64,000 nucleotides of DNA from NCBI RefSeq assembly GCF_018446385.1, contig NC_056001.1:11402672-11466671 (forward strand). Reading direction: 5' to 3'. The notes beneath the pieces were generated by a model. That model was not told where the DNA came from, did no database searches, and worked only from the letters and a program-made list of their open reading frames with translations. Within the stretch, counting starts at the first letter, position 1. Each line of letters begins with the position of its first letter. This document shows positions 1-11,998 of the stretch, one piece after another. Both the position numbers and the translations under genes were made by a program. This DNA is from Zingiber officinale (lineage: Eukaryota > Streptophyta > Magnoliopsida > Zingiberales > Zingiberaceae).

Positions 1-1389
1 CCTTTCCTTTGTAGCCAAAGACCTCTTGATCTTCTGTTGTATTCCTCTCCTCTTCTTGGACGTCATGTGGGCGACGATCTACCAAGATAACAAACACCCT
101 TCCCTTCTTTGTTTCCAAACTGCCGACCACCAAGAGAAGTTCTAGGATGAGGCACCTTCTCCTCTTCTTTTTCTTTTCCAAGCTGTCGTCCACAAAGGAT
201 GCTAAGCAAGGGGTGCCGACCCTAGCAAGGAAGAGGCGCTGGCCCTAGCAAAGGAGGAGAAGCGCCGACCCTAGCAAGGAGAAGAGGCGCCGACCCTAGC
301 AAGGAGAAGAGGCGCCGGCCCTAGCAAGGAGGAGAAGAGAATTGTGGGAAAAAATTAGGTTTTAGGGGGCGTCATCTACTCCCTTTTATAATCCTTGCCA
401 ACGGCCCTAGGAAGGTGAGATTAACCAAAAACAAAACGTGGATGGGTGGATGCGAGACTTTATATAGAGGCTATAACAGAGACTTAGAAGAGGAATTTGT
501 TTAGGCCTCCTGATGGGCTTGGGCTTCCTGTGTTCGGCCCGAACACTCAACTCAAGTCCATCAATAATAACTCATACCACTAAAGGGTTATTATTGAATT
601 ACCGCACCAATCTCATATTACAATATGGGCTCCTTCTTATCATGAGTGTGTTAATCTCCCTGTGTTTTAGATATCGTATGTCCATTAATTAAATGATTTA
701 CTGACAACTCAATTAATTAACATCTGATTACAAGAGTAGTACCACTCAACTTTATTATCATGCCGGACTAAGTCCACCTGCAGGGTTTACATGATAATCC
801 TTATTAGCTCCTCAAGGGGGCATCATCAACCTAAATAATTAGGACGTAAATTCCTTCTATAATCAACAACACACCATATAAACAGTACTATCTCACAACT
901 CATCAGGCTTATTGATTTAACGAATAAATCTCACTCATTGATAAGTTAAAGAAATAAATACTAAGTATATGTGCTTGTTATTATATAGGGATTAAGAGGA
1001 TGCACATCCATAATAACAGAGGTTTTGTTCTTTTATGTAGTCAGTACAAATCAAACAACCTCAAACGGTCCTGCTCAATACACACATAGTATACTAGTGT
1101 AATTTTATAGTCAAGACAAACTAATATCAAATTACACTACAACCGTTCTAATGGTTTGTCCCAATCCATCTTGGTTGTGAGCTACTATTTATAATTTATA
1201 AGGAACCGATAACATGATCTTTTGTGTGGCACCACACACCATGTTATCTACAATATAAATTAAATAGACAACTGCATTGACATATATATAAATATAAAAT
1301 ATAAACATTTGACCAAAGTAATTCTCATTTCAAAATATTTCAAAACAGATGTTCATACAAAAGCTAAGCTTATAGTATACATCCCAACA
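1..1389 (-). mobile_element. Decayed Copia-type LTR, cut by window edge
   Basis: This stretch is a diverged copy of the long LTR found at 42842-45514. The same ordered blocks occur: the 'gacctcttgatcttct' block at the left, the GC-poor middle, and a right end 'agtatac...cccaaca' matching 'agtatac...tctaaca'. The left end lies outside the window. In transcript sense it lies on the minus strand. It interrupts a Gypsy LTR that resumes at about 1390. Solo LTR or full element cannot be decided here. Confidence 0.7.
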
Positions 1390-1772
1390 CAATGACCTTT
1401 AATGACTTTCAAGAGTGAATCTCTTGGGCTTCTCCCTTTAATGACTTTTTAAGGGAGAGTCTTTTCGACTTCTCCCTTTAAGCTAAGAGGATGAGACTCT
1501 CCAAAAGAGGAGGATTATACTATCATCTTATATGATCATCTACTTTATTGCATTTTCTCATCGTTTGTCCGCCTTATCTCTATCAAATCTCCATGCTAAT
1601 TTAGGCATCAGAGTGATCTCGCCGGGCCTCAAAATCACTGTGCTACGGGAAGAAATCTAGGAGAAGACCTACCCAACGTTATCGTTCTTGATGCAGGGAT
1701 GGATTTCTACCGCTGTATCATTGTGGTAAGATTTCTGGACCAGCGCCAAAGTGGATCTCTACCGTCGCGTCA
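1390..1772 (+). mobile_element. 3' part of the 5' LTR of a Gypsy-like remnant
   Basis: Direct repeat of the LTR at 7137-8473. Shared blocks include the run around 'ctctccaaaagag', the 'tatgatcatctactttatt' block, 'gctacgggaagaaatctagg' and the terminal 'gcgtca'. The left portion is displaced by the Copia LTR at 1-1389. A tRNA-type primer site follows after a 3-nt spacer. Confidence 0.65.
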
Positions 1773-1775
1773 AAT

Positions 1776-1783
1776 TGGCGCCG
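1776..1783 (+). other. Primer binding site, TGGCGCCG type
   Basis: TGGCGCCG lies 3 nt after the LTR end. The Tat element in this window uses the same motif and spacing on the other strand (58823-58835). This motif class is common in plant Tat/Athila elements and fits the 3' end of a plant tRNA, probably Asp. Confidence 0.55.
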
Positions 1784-3064
1784 TGTATAGGAACCTGAGC
1801 GAAAGACGTTGAGCAATCACTCCCAAAGTTTCTATTCGAAGCATTCCCCAATCAGATTTTGTATTTCTTCATCACTCTAATTCCTAAAATGGCTTAATCT
1901 ATATTTTCCATAAAGATCTACTAAGCCCAGAGGTAATCAATCCTAGTTCTATATTTTGTTTTTTTCAATATGTGTCTCCGTATGCTTGTTTTCTTTGTGA
2001 GTATTTTTCTATGGTGGTCGGCAAAACAAAGTTTCCTCCCTGTTGTGAATGGTGTTGTGGTGGCACTTTTCGCGGTCTACAACCCAAATCGATTCCACGG
2101 TAAGCGTTTGAAGAATGGGTTACAAGGAACAATATGTCACTTTGCATAGCAATGTGAAGAATTTGCAGAAACATTTCTTGTAGCATGTAAAAGCAGTCCA
2201 TGATACTTCAACGTTGCTGCTTTAGCTTCCTTAGGATGTTTTTTCCGAACACAGAAGCATAATACTTGATAGATAAAATACAACCACTACAACCCGAGGG
2301 CCGACACATGGAGGAAGGGCAGTGTGCACCATCGAGGAAAGACCGCCATCGCCTCCTTCAATGGCTCAGCGGCAAGATGTAGGGCTCATCTCTTGTTGAC
2401 ATGTTTACTATTAAAGGTACTCTTTGCTTTCTTATATCCCATGGCAAATTAATACTTTGGATTGATCTTTCACACTGTCTCATCTAGTTTCTAAAACAAT
2501 TCGGTACGATATGTTTTAATATATTGCTACCACTCTTATGGAATTATGTTTACTTCTCAAATAGAAGGATTAGTACTAATCTTTGCAAGCAATTGCAAGT
2601 TGTACACAAAATTGAGTTAAATCAAAAGCTATTACTAACTTTGGAGATGCCACTTCACTATGAGTGTTTTACTCGATGACATATCCAAATGTGCTCTAAA
2701 CTTCTATTATCATAAAAAAATAAAAAAATGATAATTTCATATAGTCTCATTAACTATCCTTGGTGGTTACCAGCCTGGCCTCACGAAAACTTTCCATAGA
2801 TCATCAAAGTAAATCGAAAAGCGCACGTAACCGTCAACCCAGAAGCTTAGCATCCTTTAGTTGCGTCTCCATTTGGAGGAAAAATTCCTACAAATACCTC
2901 CTAACTTCTACTATCATAAGCATCATTGGAAAAGGGGGAAAGATTATTTTATAAATTATTAGAAGATGATTGGAGAATCATAGATTCAAGAATGCAAGAA
3001 TATTTCCAAACATAAGCTCATCCTTACACATGCTTCAATTTAGAAAGGTGAATATTTATTAACA
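1784..3064 (+). other. Non-coding interior of the Gypsy-like remnant
   Basis: About 1.3 kb with no reading frame resembling gag or pol on either strand. It lies between the primer site and the first 50-bp array. It could be decayed gag, or the element may have been a non-coding (LARD-like) derivative. Confidence 0.4.
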
Positions 3065-3542
3065 AAGTGCCAACGCCCACTAAAGGGCTAAACCTCCCCG
3101 AGTAAGAGCTAACAAAGTGCTAACGTTCTCTAAGGGGCTCAACCTCCCTGAGTGGGAGCTAACAAAGCACCGACGTCCTCTAAGGGACTCAACCTTATTG
3201 AGCGGGAGTTAACAAAGTGTCGATGTCCTAAGGAGCTCAACTTCCCTAAGTGGAAGCTAACAAAGTGCCAACACCCTCTAAGGAGCTCGATCTCCCCAAG
3301 TGGGAGCTAACAAAGCACCAAAGTCCTCTAACGGGCTCAACCTTCGCGAGCAGGAGCTAACAAAGCGCTGACGTCCTCTAAGGGGCTCAACCTCCTTGAG
3401 AGAGAGCTAATAAAGCGCCAACATCCTAAGGGGTTCAACCTTTCCGAGCGAGAGCTAACAAAGTGTCAATTTTCTCTAAGGGGCTCAACCTCCATGAGCA
3501 GGAGCTAACAAAAAGCGTTGTCGTCCTCTTAGGAGCTCAACC
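3065..3542 (+). repeat. 50-bp tandem array, left block
   Basis: About ten imperfect copies of a unit of roughly 50 bp built on 'ggagctaacaaagcgcc' plus 'ggggctcaacctcc'. The array stops in mid-unit at the solo LTR at 3543 and resumes at 5238. Copies are strongly diverged, so the array is old. Confidence 0.85.
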
Positions 3543-5237
3543 TGTTGGTGCAATTTTCCTGGGTTAAGGTTGACTAGTTTGACTGAGCTTGAGTTGGCTC
3601 AAGCTTGAGTCTTGATGTTTAAGTTTTGATGTTTGATAATATATGAAAATTGCAAGTACAATTGTCCGTTTAGGGAGATTGGTCAAGGTTGACCAATTTG
3701 ATATGAGAAAAGTCAAGTGGGTCAAGGTTGACTGAATACTTGACTTGGGAAAGTTCTAACTGGAGATTAGGCAAGGGCAAGACCAACATGATGGTTAGCA
3801 GAAGAAGAAGAAGAGTTGAGTGGGTTAATATTGACCGAATACTTGACTAGAAAGTCTTGGTGAGTAAAGTCGGTCAATTGAAAAATCTTGGTGAGTGAAG
3901 TCAAGTGAAAAACCCTAGTGAGTGAGGTTAGGCAAATGAAAAGTCTTGGTGAGTGAAGCTAGACAACTGAAAAATCTTAGTGAGTGAAGTCAGACAGTTG
4001 AAAAACTCTAGTGAATGAAGCTAGGCAGACAGAAATCCTGGTGAGTGAAGTCAGGTAAAAAACCCTAGCCAATGAAGCTAGACAGAGGGAAATCCTGGTG
4101 AGTGAAGCTAGGTGGTGAAAAGCCCTAATGAGTCAAGCCAGACATATGGAAATCTAGGTGGGTCAAAGGTTGACCAGACACTTAGTGATTGGAAGTTCAA
4201 GTGGGTCAAGGCTAACTAGATACTTGGCATGAGGAGAAAAGTCTAAGTGGGTCAAAGGATTGATCGGACACTTGGTGAAGAAGTCCCAGCAGGTCAAGGT
4301 AACTAGATGATAGACAATATGAAATTCCAACAGGTCACGGTTGATCGGATGTTGAGCAGAAGAACCCTAGACTTATGTTTAAAAGTTAAAGGTGGTAATC
4401 GATTAGGCTAATCGATTACACCATGTTTGAAGTGATTAAGCTTTTGGCTTAGCTTAATCGCTTAAGCTTGGAATCACGAGAAACGAAATAGAGCTGAATC
4501 GCTTACCTTAAGCGATTTAGCAGGGCTTAATCAATTAATCTCCATTCTATGAGAAATAGAATGAAGCTGAATCGATTAGGGTAATCGATTCAATAAGCCT
4601 TAATCGATTAAGGCTAATTCTCGTACGAACAGAAAACCAACCTCCTAATCGATTAGGCTAATCGATTAGGAAGACTTAATTGACTAGGGTAATTGATTAA
4701 GCTTCGAAAATATAGCCATTATACAGGTTGTTGATGTGGTAATCAATTAAGGAAATTCTTAATCGATTAAGGTGCCAACGGGAACCCTAGAAAAGGATTT
4801 TTTGGACACTATTTCATCCAGAGCTTTCGACGCCAATTCTTGAGATTTTTGGGAGACAAGTGCTATTGCATTTCCCACCTTCAAGAGGCATTCCAAAGCA
4901 AGAAGAGCTCAAGCAAATCAACGTTCAAAGTGTTAAGTCGTATTCCGATTTGTATTTATATTTGTTTCCTTATTTCGAGTTATATTTTTATTCTAGAGCT
5001 TGTACGAGGCTTCTCTATCTCAGGATTATTTCCGAGAAGAAATGTTTCATAGTGTAGAGGTGTGCACTATGTAGATCTTTGGATTAATTACCTCATTTGA
5101 GGTGGATACCAAGTAAATCATATTTGTTAGCATTGAAGGAATTTAGATTTAAGTATTCTGCTGCAAATCATCATCATCGAAATTGAAGTGAGCCATTCAA
5201 CCCCCCCCCCCCCCTCTAGCTCTGAAGTGTCCCAACA
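3543..5237 (+). mobile_element. Solo LTR, SIRE-like Copia
   Basis: Begins TGTTGGTGC and ends GTCCCAACA, flanked by CAACC on the left and TAACC on the right, a 5-bp target duplication with one mismatch. Removing it restores the 50-bp array phase. It shares its architecture with the intact SIRE element here: repeated 'ggtgagtgaag' phrases, a palindrome cluster, then a C-run followed by 'ctctagc' close to the 3' end. No internal region is present, as expected after LTR-LTR recombination. Confidence 0.8.
4388..4775. repeat. Palindrome cluster, TAATCGATTA type
   Basis: At least eight occurrences of TAATCGATTA or one-base variants (aatcgcttaa, aattgattaa), several paired as TAATCGATTA-ggc-TAATCGATTA. 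The cluster occupies the same place in the LTR as the GATCGGTC clusters do in the SIRE element at 30978. Confidence 0.75.
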
Positions 5238-6115
5238 TAACCTCCCCAAACGAGAGCTAATAAAGCGTCGTTGTCCTCTTAGCGGCTCAACCTCCTCCAG
5301 TAGGAGCTAATAAAGTGTTGTCGTCCCCTTAGGGGCTCAACCTCCTCGAGAGGGAGTTAATAAAGCATTGTCGCCCTCTTAAGAGCTCAACCTCCCCGAG
5401 CGGGAGCTAATAAAGCATTGTCGTCCTCTTAGGGGTTGAACCTTCCCGAGTGAGACCTAGCAAAGTGCCAACGTCCTCTAAGGGGCTCAACCTCCTCGAG
5501 CGGGAGCTAACAAAAAGTGCCGCCATCCTATTAAGGGCTCAACATCCCTAAGCATGAGCTAATAAAGTGACGTCGTCCTCTTAAGGGCTCAACCTTCCCG
5601 TGCGGAAGCTAATAAAGTGTCACCGTCTTCTTAGGGGCTCAACTTCCCCGAGCAAGGGCTAATAAAGTGTCACCGTCCTCTTAGGGGTCAACCTCCCTGA
5701 GCAAGAGCTCATAAAGCGTTGTCATCCTCTTAGGCGCTCAATCTCCTCGAGTGGGAGATAATAAAGCATCATCGTCCTCTTAAGGGCTCAACCTCCTTGA
5801 GCGGGAGTTAATAAAGCATCGTGGTCCTCTTAAGGGCTCAACCTCCTCGAGAGGGAGCTAATAAAGCATTGTTGTCCTCTTAGGGGTTCAACCTCCCCAA
5901 GTGGGAGCTAATAAAGCATCACTGTTCTTTTAAGGGCTCAACCTTCTCGAGCGGGAGCTAATAAAGCATTGTCGTCCTCTTAAGGGCTCAACCTCCCTGA
6001 GTGGGAGCTAATAAAGCGTCGTCGTTGTCTTAGGGGCTTAACCTCCCTGAACAGGAGCTAATAAAGCATCACCGTCCTCTTAAAGACTCAACCTCCCCAA
6101 GTGGAAGCTACTCAA
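5238..6115 (+). repeat. 50-bp tandem array, right block
   Basis: About 17-18 copies of the same unit as 3065-3542, here with 'ggagctaataaagc' and 'cctcttaagggctcaacctcc'. Spacing is 50 bp in most copies. Reading frames running through it are by-products of the repeat. Confidence 0.9.
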
Positions 6116-6289
6116 AGGTCCGAAAGGGCTCAGCCTCCCTGAGCAATAGCTAACCAAAAGATCTGAAAGGGTTCAACTTTCCCAAGAGGTGATGATGATT
6201 TCTCCCCTCGATCTCCCCTCCTTACGCCTCCAACGACAGCAGTCAACACATTTACTAGTTCACCAGTGGATCATCCTCTGAAGGTCTTG

Positions 6290-6700
6290 GCATAGATCAA
6301 ATTATTCTCTCTTCGACTCCACCGGTACTCGGGAGTCATGAAATCAAGCTTATTATTATCTCTCGACTTAGACATAGTCACAGATCAACTTATTCTCTCT
6401 CCAACTCCACTGGTACTCGAGTCATGAGATCGAACTTATTATTATTTCCCAAGATCGAGCTTATTATTATCTCCTGACTTGGACATAGTCACAAATCGAC
6501 TTAAATCGACTTATTCTCTCTCTGACTCCATCGGTACTCGGGAGTTATAAGATCAAGCTTATTATTCTCTCTCGACTTGGACATAGTTGTAGATCGAGCT
6601 ATTCTTTGTCCGGGTATATGGGTACTCAGAGTTAGGAAATCAACCATTATTATTCTCTCTCTACTTGAACATCACAGATTGAGCATTTTCTCTATCGAGG
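6290..6700 (+). repeat. Imperfect repeat of about 110 bp
   Basis: Three to four copies of a unit containing 'cttattattatctctcgactt', 'gacatagtcac' and 'ctccatcggtactcgggagt'. Copies vary in length. The following 6700-7136 holds no recognisable gene. Confidence 0.6.
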
Positions 6701-7136
6701 GCGGAGTTGCTGCTTATTCCTCTGACTATGACTCAACCATGAGCTTGACCTGGATGTACTTAGTTGCATGGACTTGGACATCTGTTGAACAAAATACATA
6801 TCCAGTCAGTCGACCTACACCCTACTTTGATTTGACTTGAATGGGAAGCTTGTGATACGGAGGTAAGTAAGGGTCTATGTGATAGATCCTTGACCTGGTC
6901 AATAGAGAAGCCATGTGTCAGGTTCAAGGTTCGATCAATACAAAGACCATGCAGCGCTTTCCAAGACTTGGTCAACATAGTTTCCACATGGCATATCAAC
7001 AATCTCTAACCTTTCGAGCTAGTTCGATTTGCCGACTCGCCAAGTTGTCAACCGACCGACCTTCCGGCTAGCCGAGTCGCTAAGTTGCCGACCTTTTGAG
7101 TTTCCAGCGTGCAACATTTACTAACATTATAGGACA

Positions 7137-7470
7137 TGACGATTGCAAATACATCCTTTAATGTCTCTTTAATGATCTTTAATGACTCTTTAAGGGAAAT
7201 CTCTTGAGCTTCTCCCTTTAATGACTTTTTAGGGTGAGTCTATTGGGTTTTTCCTTTTAATAATTCTAAGGGTGCGTTTGGTTCAAGTTATCATGTATAA
7301 TCTTTGTTATGTGATTACCAGGTAATCACATAACCAAGGTTATGGGGAATAAAACATAACCAAATATTGTTTGGTTCAATTTAGATAATACAACAAAAAC
7401 TTATTTGTTTGAAGGTTTTAATGAATAACCTATTTTACTATATTACCCTCAGTTACACAACCAACTATAC

Positions 7471-7503
<33 letters not shown>

Positions 7504-8473
7504 CTTAAACTCTATTATATTATACTATATTTTCACGTTTTTCTTTATTTTTATATTTTTTATTTTGTTTGTTTTTTTTATATTTATATTTTTTTATTTT
7601 TAAAGTTTTTTTTATTTTTATTTTTTAGGGTTTTTATGTTTTTTATATTTTTTTAACATTTTTTATTATTTTTTACTTTTAAAAAAAAATTAAAATTTTT
7701 TTTACGTTTTTTCTATTTTTTTATTTTTTTATCATTTTTAAACTTTTTAAAAATGTTTTTCTATTTTTTTAATGTTTTTTAAAAGTTTTTTTACAATTTT
7801 TATTTTTTATGGTTTTTTATTATTTTTTAAATTTTTTAATTTTATTTTTTATTTTTTTCGTTTACGTTTTTCTTTTTTGTCATATTTTTCTCTTATCCGA
7901 GGATATTTTGGATAAAAAAAATTTGTTAACCCCGGAATCAAGAAAAACCTCAGTTTTTCAAAGTTTTCGATTCCTGGTTGCATGCCCCTTTTGCTGACGT
8001 GTCGGGCATGGAACATTACTCGGGAATCATCGATTACCTAAATCAAACAAAGTTTTTATTGATAATTTTGGATGAATAATCAAGATTATCAAAAATAACC
8101 CTCAATCAAATGCAACCTAAGAGTGATTCTCTTAAGCTTCTCCCTATAAGATAAGAGGAGGAAACTCTCCAAAAGAGAAGATTATGCTATCATCTCATAT
8201 GATCATCTACTTTATTACATTTTCTCATCATTTCTCTATTTATTTCTATCAAATTTCTATGCTAACTTAGGCATCGGAGTGATCTTGCTGGGCCTCTAGG
8301 TGAAACCTTTGATGTTTTTTACTATCCGTAGGAAATCATCGTGCTACGGGAAGAAATCTAGGAGAAGACTTGCTCAACGCAATTGTTTTTGATCCTGGAT
8401 GAATTTTTATTGCCACTTCATCGTGCTGAGATTTCTGGACCGATGTTGGAATGGATTTCTACAGCCTGCGTCA
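7137..8473 (+). mobile_element. 3' LTR of the Gypsy-like remnant
   Basis: Starts TGACGATTG and ends GCGTCA, giving inverted termini TGACG/CGTCA. It matches 1390-1772 in order. It is expanded by a MITE at 7270-8117. The outer 5 bp are TCGAG, but the matching left copy is off the window. The left boundary lacks a clear polypurine tract, so it is the less certain end. Confidence 0.55.
7270..8117. mobile_element. Tourist-like MITE (PIF/Harbinger type)
   Basis: Imperfect terminal inverted repeats: GGGTGCGTTTGGTTC at the left and, on the opposite strand of the right end, GGTTGCATTTGATTG. Flanked by a 3-bp TAA duplication (7267-7269 and 8118-8120), the usual Harbinger target. The body has an ATT microsatellite near 7480 and an almost pure T-rich core (about 7500-7860). 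No transposase is present. Removing it restores the LTR. Confidence 0.7.
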
Positions 8474-9184
8474 TCGAGACATCTATGATTTGTTTCATCA
8501 ACCAAATTTTCCTATCAAACTCTGCTCTACTCATGTAGATACCTAATAATTGTCGTCTTACAGGTCAGGAATCTGGAAACTCTGCCGAAACTATGGAAAG
8601 ATTAGAAACATAGCTTCAAGTTTAAAAATTCTCTTCACAAGTATATGCTTCTTTTTTCTTTAGTAGGCCTTTTATGAAAGCGAATGGATATTTATGGATC
8701 TATTCTCCTGCACATGCGATGCGACTAGTTAAAGTTGTTCCATGAAAAAGTTTCTTCTGCAGAATGAGTGCAAACTTTAACTTCATGAATTGAAAACTAA
8801 AGCTCCAGCACATGGTCCATATTAAAGGAAGGACAATATCTCTTTTTGGGTTTCTCTGAAGATCGGATCGACTTAACTGCTTTATTCAAATAATTCCAAA
8901 TTCTCTTTTGCAGTTGGCTTATAAAGAGTTTTGTACCATCCTTCAGCTGCAAGAGAAGCAGATGAGCCTTTGGGAAAATGATAAATCATAGATGTGCATG
9001 TCCTGGCATTCCAGAAATACGAAGTAGATGAATCTAAAGCGACAAGTTTCAGCTACTCAAAGATCTGATGTGCATAGGATTACCTGAAACAAAGGCAACA
9101 ATAGATAAGGTAAGAAAAAGGAAAAGGGAAATCTTTGCTTCTATTTGATGATTGATGTGCATACTATTTCTTACCAAGCAGAAG
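8474..9184 (+). promoter_or_regulatory. 5' flank and probable leader of the MYB-CC gene
   Basis: About 700 bp between the old LTR and the MYB-CC start codon, with no other gene. The sequence 'ttaccaagcag' just before 9182 looks like a 3' splice site and 'cttacag' near 8560 like another, so the 5' UTR is probably spliced. The LTR end may supply part of the promoter. Confidence 0.4.
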
Positions 9185-11532
9185 ATGTATCATCAAGGCC
9201 ACAACAACGTCGTTTCTTCTAGGGAAGCATTTCCTCCAGAGAGGCATTTGTTATTGCAACAATGGGGGAGCATTCCAGACGAATCGGGACTAGTGCTATC
9301 GACTGATGCAAAGCCAAGGTTGAAGTGGACACCTGAACTCCATGATAAATTCATAGAAGCAGTTAATCAACTTGGCGGAGCAGACAGTAAGTATACAAGA
9401 AAAATATATATAGAGCCAAGGCAACATACTTTGCATGATAGCAAACTAACTTGCATAAGTATAATGCAGAGGCAACACCAAAAGCAGTCATGAGACTCAT
9501 GGGCATTCCTGGACTGACACTGTATCACCTAAAAAGCCATCTTCAGGTCCTGACTAACTAATTACTTAATTCTTCTTCCTTAGCTTTTCTTTATTCATTT
9601 TTATATTTGAAGACTAAGCTTCTCTTGTTGAATTGCAGAAGTACAGACTCAGCAAAAATCTTCAACCTCAAGCAAACATGGGAAGTACTAAGAGTGGTAA
9701 GAGCAAATCCAAATTTACCAAACATAATGAGCTTGCAAGCTAATACATAATGCTGCAGTTGTAGGTTGTCAGCTAGCAGCAGAAATGACAGATGAAGGTA
9801 ATAATAATATATCAGCCGTGACAAATACAAATATTGTTCCCCAGCCCAAGTAAGAGAACATCAACACTCATTTAATCTGATGATAATAATAATAAAAAAT
9901 CTACAACTAAAAGAGCGCCATTTCAGGCCTATTCAGATAAATGAAGCACTTCAAATGCAAATTGAGGTACAAAGACAGCTACAAGAACAACTAGAGGTAA
10001 ATTTTAGTCAACACGTAGTGTTAAGATTAGATCCATGATACCTTATTTGAGTTGATAAGAATTTAACAGTTCTTATTTGTATCAATATTCTAAAAATGTC
10101 TGCATATAGTTACTGCATAGTACCTACTGACTAGCTGGTTTTGTAGAATGAAAATTGGAGCAAGCATCATTTATAACAATAAATCGTCCTAGTTATTTTG
10201 ATGAACTTCAGTTAAATGATATAGCCACGGGAAACAGTTCAACGGAATGGTTAAAACCATAAATCAAGAAAGAGAAAATATGCCCATCATCCATGTCAAG
10301 ATGGAACGGTAACCAGAAGATATGAAACAGTTTAGATGTAGCGTGGCAGACACCCTGAGCTTTGATGGATTTTTTTTTGTTCATTATATCATAGTTTTGT
10401 CTGAAAGAAAACAAGAAAAAAAAATATCTAAATGAAAAATAATGGCCTTAGTATTGCAGAAGAAACATTGGGGAAAAAAATATATTCATTTTCTAACAGA
10501 ATGAGAACTTCTATAGAAAGGTATATATGACGCGACTTCATTAAAGAATGGTACACCTTCAAGATAGCAGTAGCCGAGTCAATTGGTTTAAACTTCAGGT
10601 TTTTTTCGTACTCAGAAAAACAGCATCATTAAATAGATAACTCTGCTAAAAAAAGAACTAAAAGATAACTGAAACACTACAATTCACTAAGGTGAAAAGC
10701 TGAGCAACAATAAGATAAGTAATCATCCTGAAAAAAAACCTTCTAAGTCTTTTCTTTTACTTTCATCTCTCCTAGTTTAGTTTACTTTACTATATTATGA
10801 TGTTGACACGTCATGAAAATGGATTTGTAAAAGGTTCAGAGGCATTTACAATTCCGAATAGAGGCGCAGGGTAAATACTTGCAGTCTGTGCTGGAGAAGG
10901 CTAAAGAGACACTTGGGAAGCAGAATTTGGGTGCTCCAGGACTGGAAGCTGCTAAAGTTCAACTCTGTGAACTAATATCCGAAGTCTCAAATGAATGCTT
11001 CAGCAATGCCTTTCCAGGTTTGGAAATTATTACCCGCCTGAATAATAATTTACAAGTGCATCAAGCTGAACTTGCTGACTCTAGATCTTCAGTAGAAAGT
11101 TGCCTTACATCATCTGAAGGATCACAAAAGAATCAAGACATAAATGATCTCCACCAAGGTTTAAGAAAGTATAATGGCAGCTTACTGCTTCGTAGACCAA
11201 ACCTGCATGATTACAAGCCTTTTTCTTCATCCAGTCTAGGAGATTACGAAAGAGCATCTGTATCGGTCTGTAAATTTGAGGCGCATCCTTTAAGTTCTAA
11301 AGCTCAAAGAGGAGGCGCTATTTCAGAGGCATGGCACAAGGAAAGAAGAGCTGAGGCCATATTTCTTGAGCATCCACACAGCAAGAAACATGCAGAACAG
11401 AAAAATAGAGGAAAGGAATCAACTGGTTTTGGAATAGCTAGTCATACAGCACAACTAGACCTCAATGCCGATGAAGATAATGGAGATGGAACAGAGAGGA
11501 AATTCGACTTGAATGGTTTCAGTTGGGCCTAG
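9185..11532 (+). CDS. MYR2: MYB-CC (G2-like/GARP) transcription factor, MYR/PHL family
   Basis: A nuclear transcription factor of the PHR1-like MYB-CC family, which binds P1BS-type sites and acts in phosphate and stress responses and in flowering. Six coding exons with GT-AG introns: 9185-9386, 9470-9546, 9639-9696, 9759-9849, 9927-9996 and 10834-11532, giving 398 residues. Residues about 43-97 form the single GARP/MYB repeat (KPRLKWTPELH to LKSHLQKYR, including the SHLQKYR signature). Residues about 150-190 form the MYB-CC coiled coil (LQEQLEVQRHLQ, RIEAQGKYLQSVLEKA). The tail carries an LDLN EAR-like motif and ends FDLNGFSWA. The order and the ending match Arabidopsis MYR2/MYR1 as I remember them; which paralogue it is remains inference. 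Start chosen as the first ATG upstream of the conserved 'LSTDAKPRLKW' block. All exon phases join cleanly, so the gene looks intact. Confidence 0.88.
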
Positions 11533-11998
11533 TTTGTGACAATGAAACTAGTTACAAAAAAGTGAAATATTCTAGTGTTTGGAGTCAAAATATCATAAGT
11601 TGAGACTCGCCCCCAGTAACCCGACGGACACTTTCGATTCAACTCTTCCAAAACTAACCGCCGATTCTGAGTCTCTGAGACATCAGCACTGGCCGCTTGG
11701 GGTGTCGGCACCGGCAACGGCCAGGCCGCAATCTCCATGAGCACCCACAGTTGTCATTTTTCTTGTTTTAAGAGTTGTATTGATCGTTTAGCCAACATTT
11801 TCTCTAAATCTCGATCGATATCGACTCAAGAGTTTTATTTGATCGACAAATACGTTCAGCGTGATTATTAACCTGCCTCTGCGAATACGTAAGAGCTAAC
11901 TCTGGTGAAAAACGAAATCCTTTGCTAAAGAATAAAACAATACACCCAGTAAAAGTAGCTAAGAAAAATAAGAGGATTAAATAATGTATTTACTGCCG
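11533..11998. other. Convergent intergenic spacer
   Basis: The 3' ends of the MYB-CC gene (+) and the flippase gene (-) face each other across about 466 bp, which must hold both 3' UTRs. I see no gene or transposon here. Confidence 0.6.

Noticed and set aside
7809-7997. Phe/Leu-rich open frame resembling a membrane peptide
   Set aside because: Produced by the T-rich core of the MITE.
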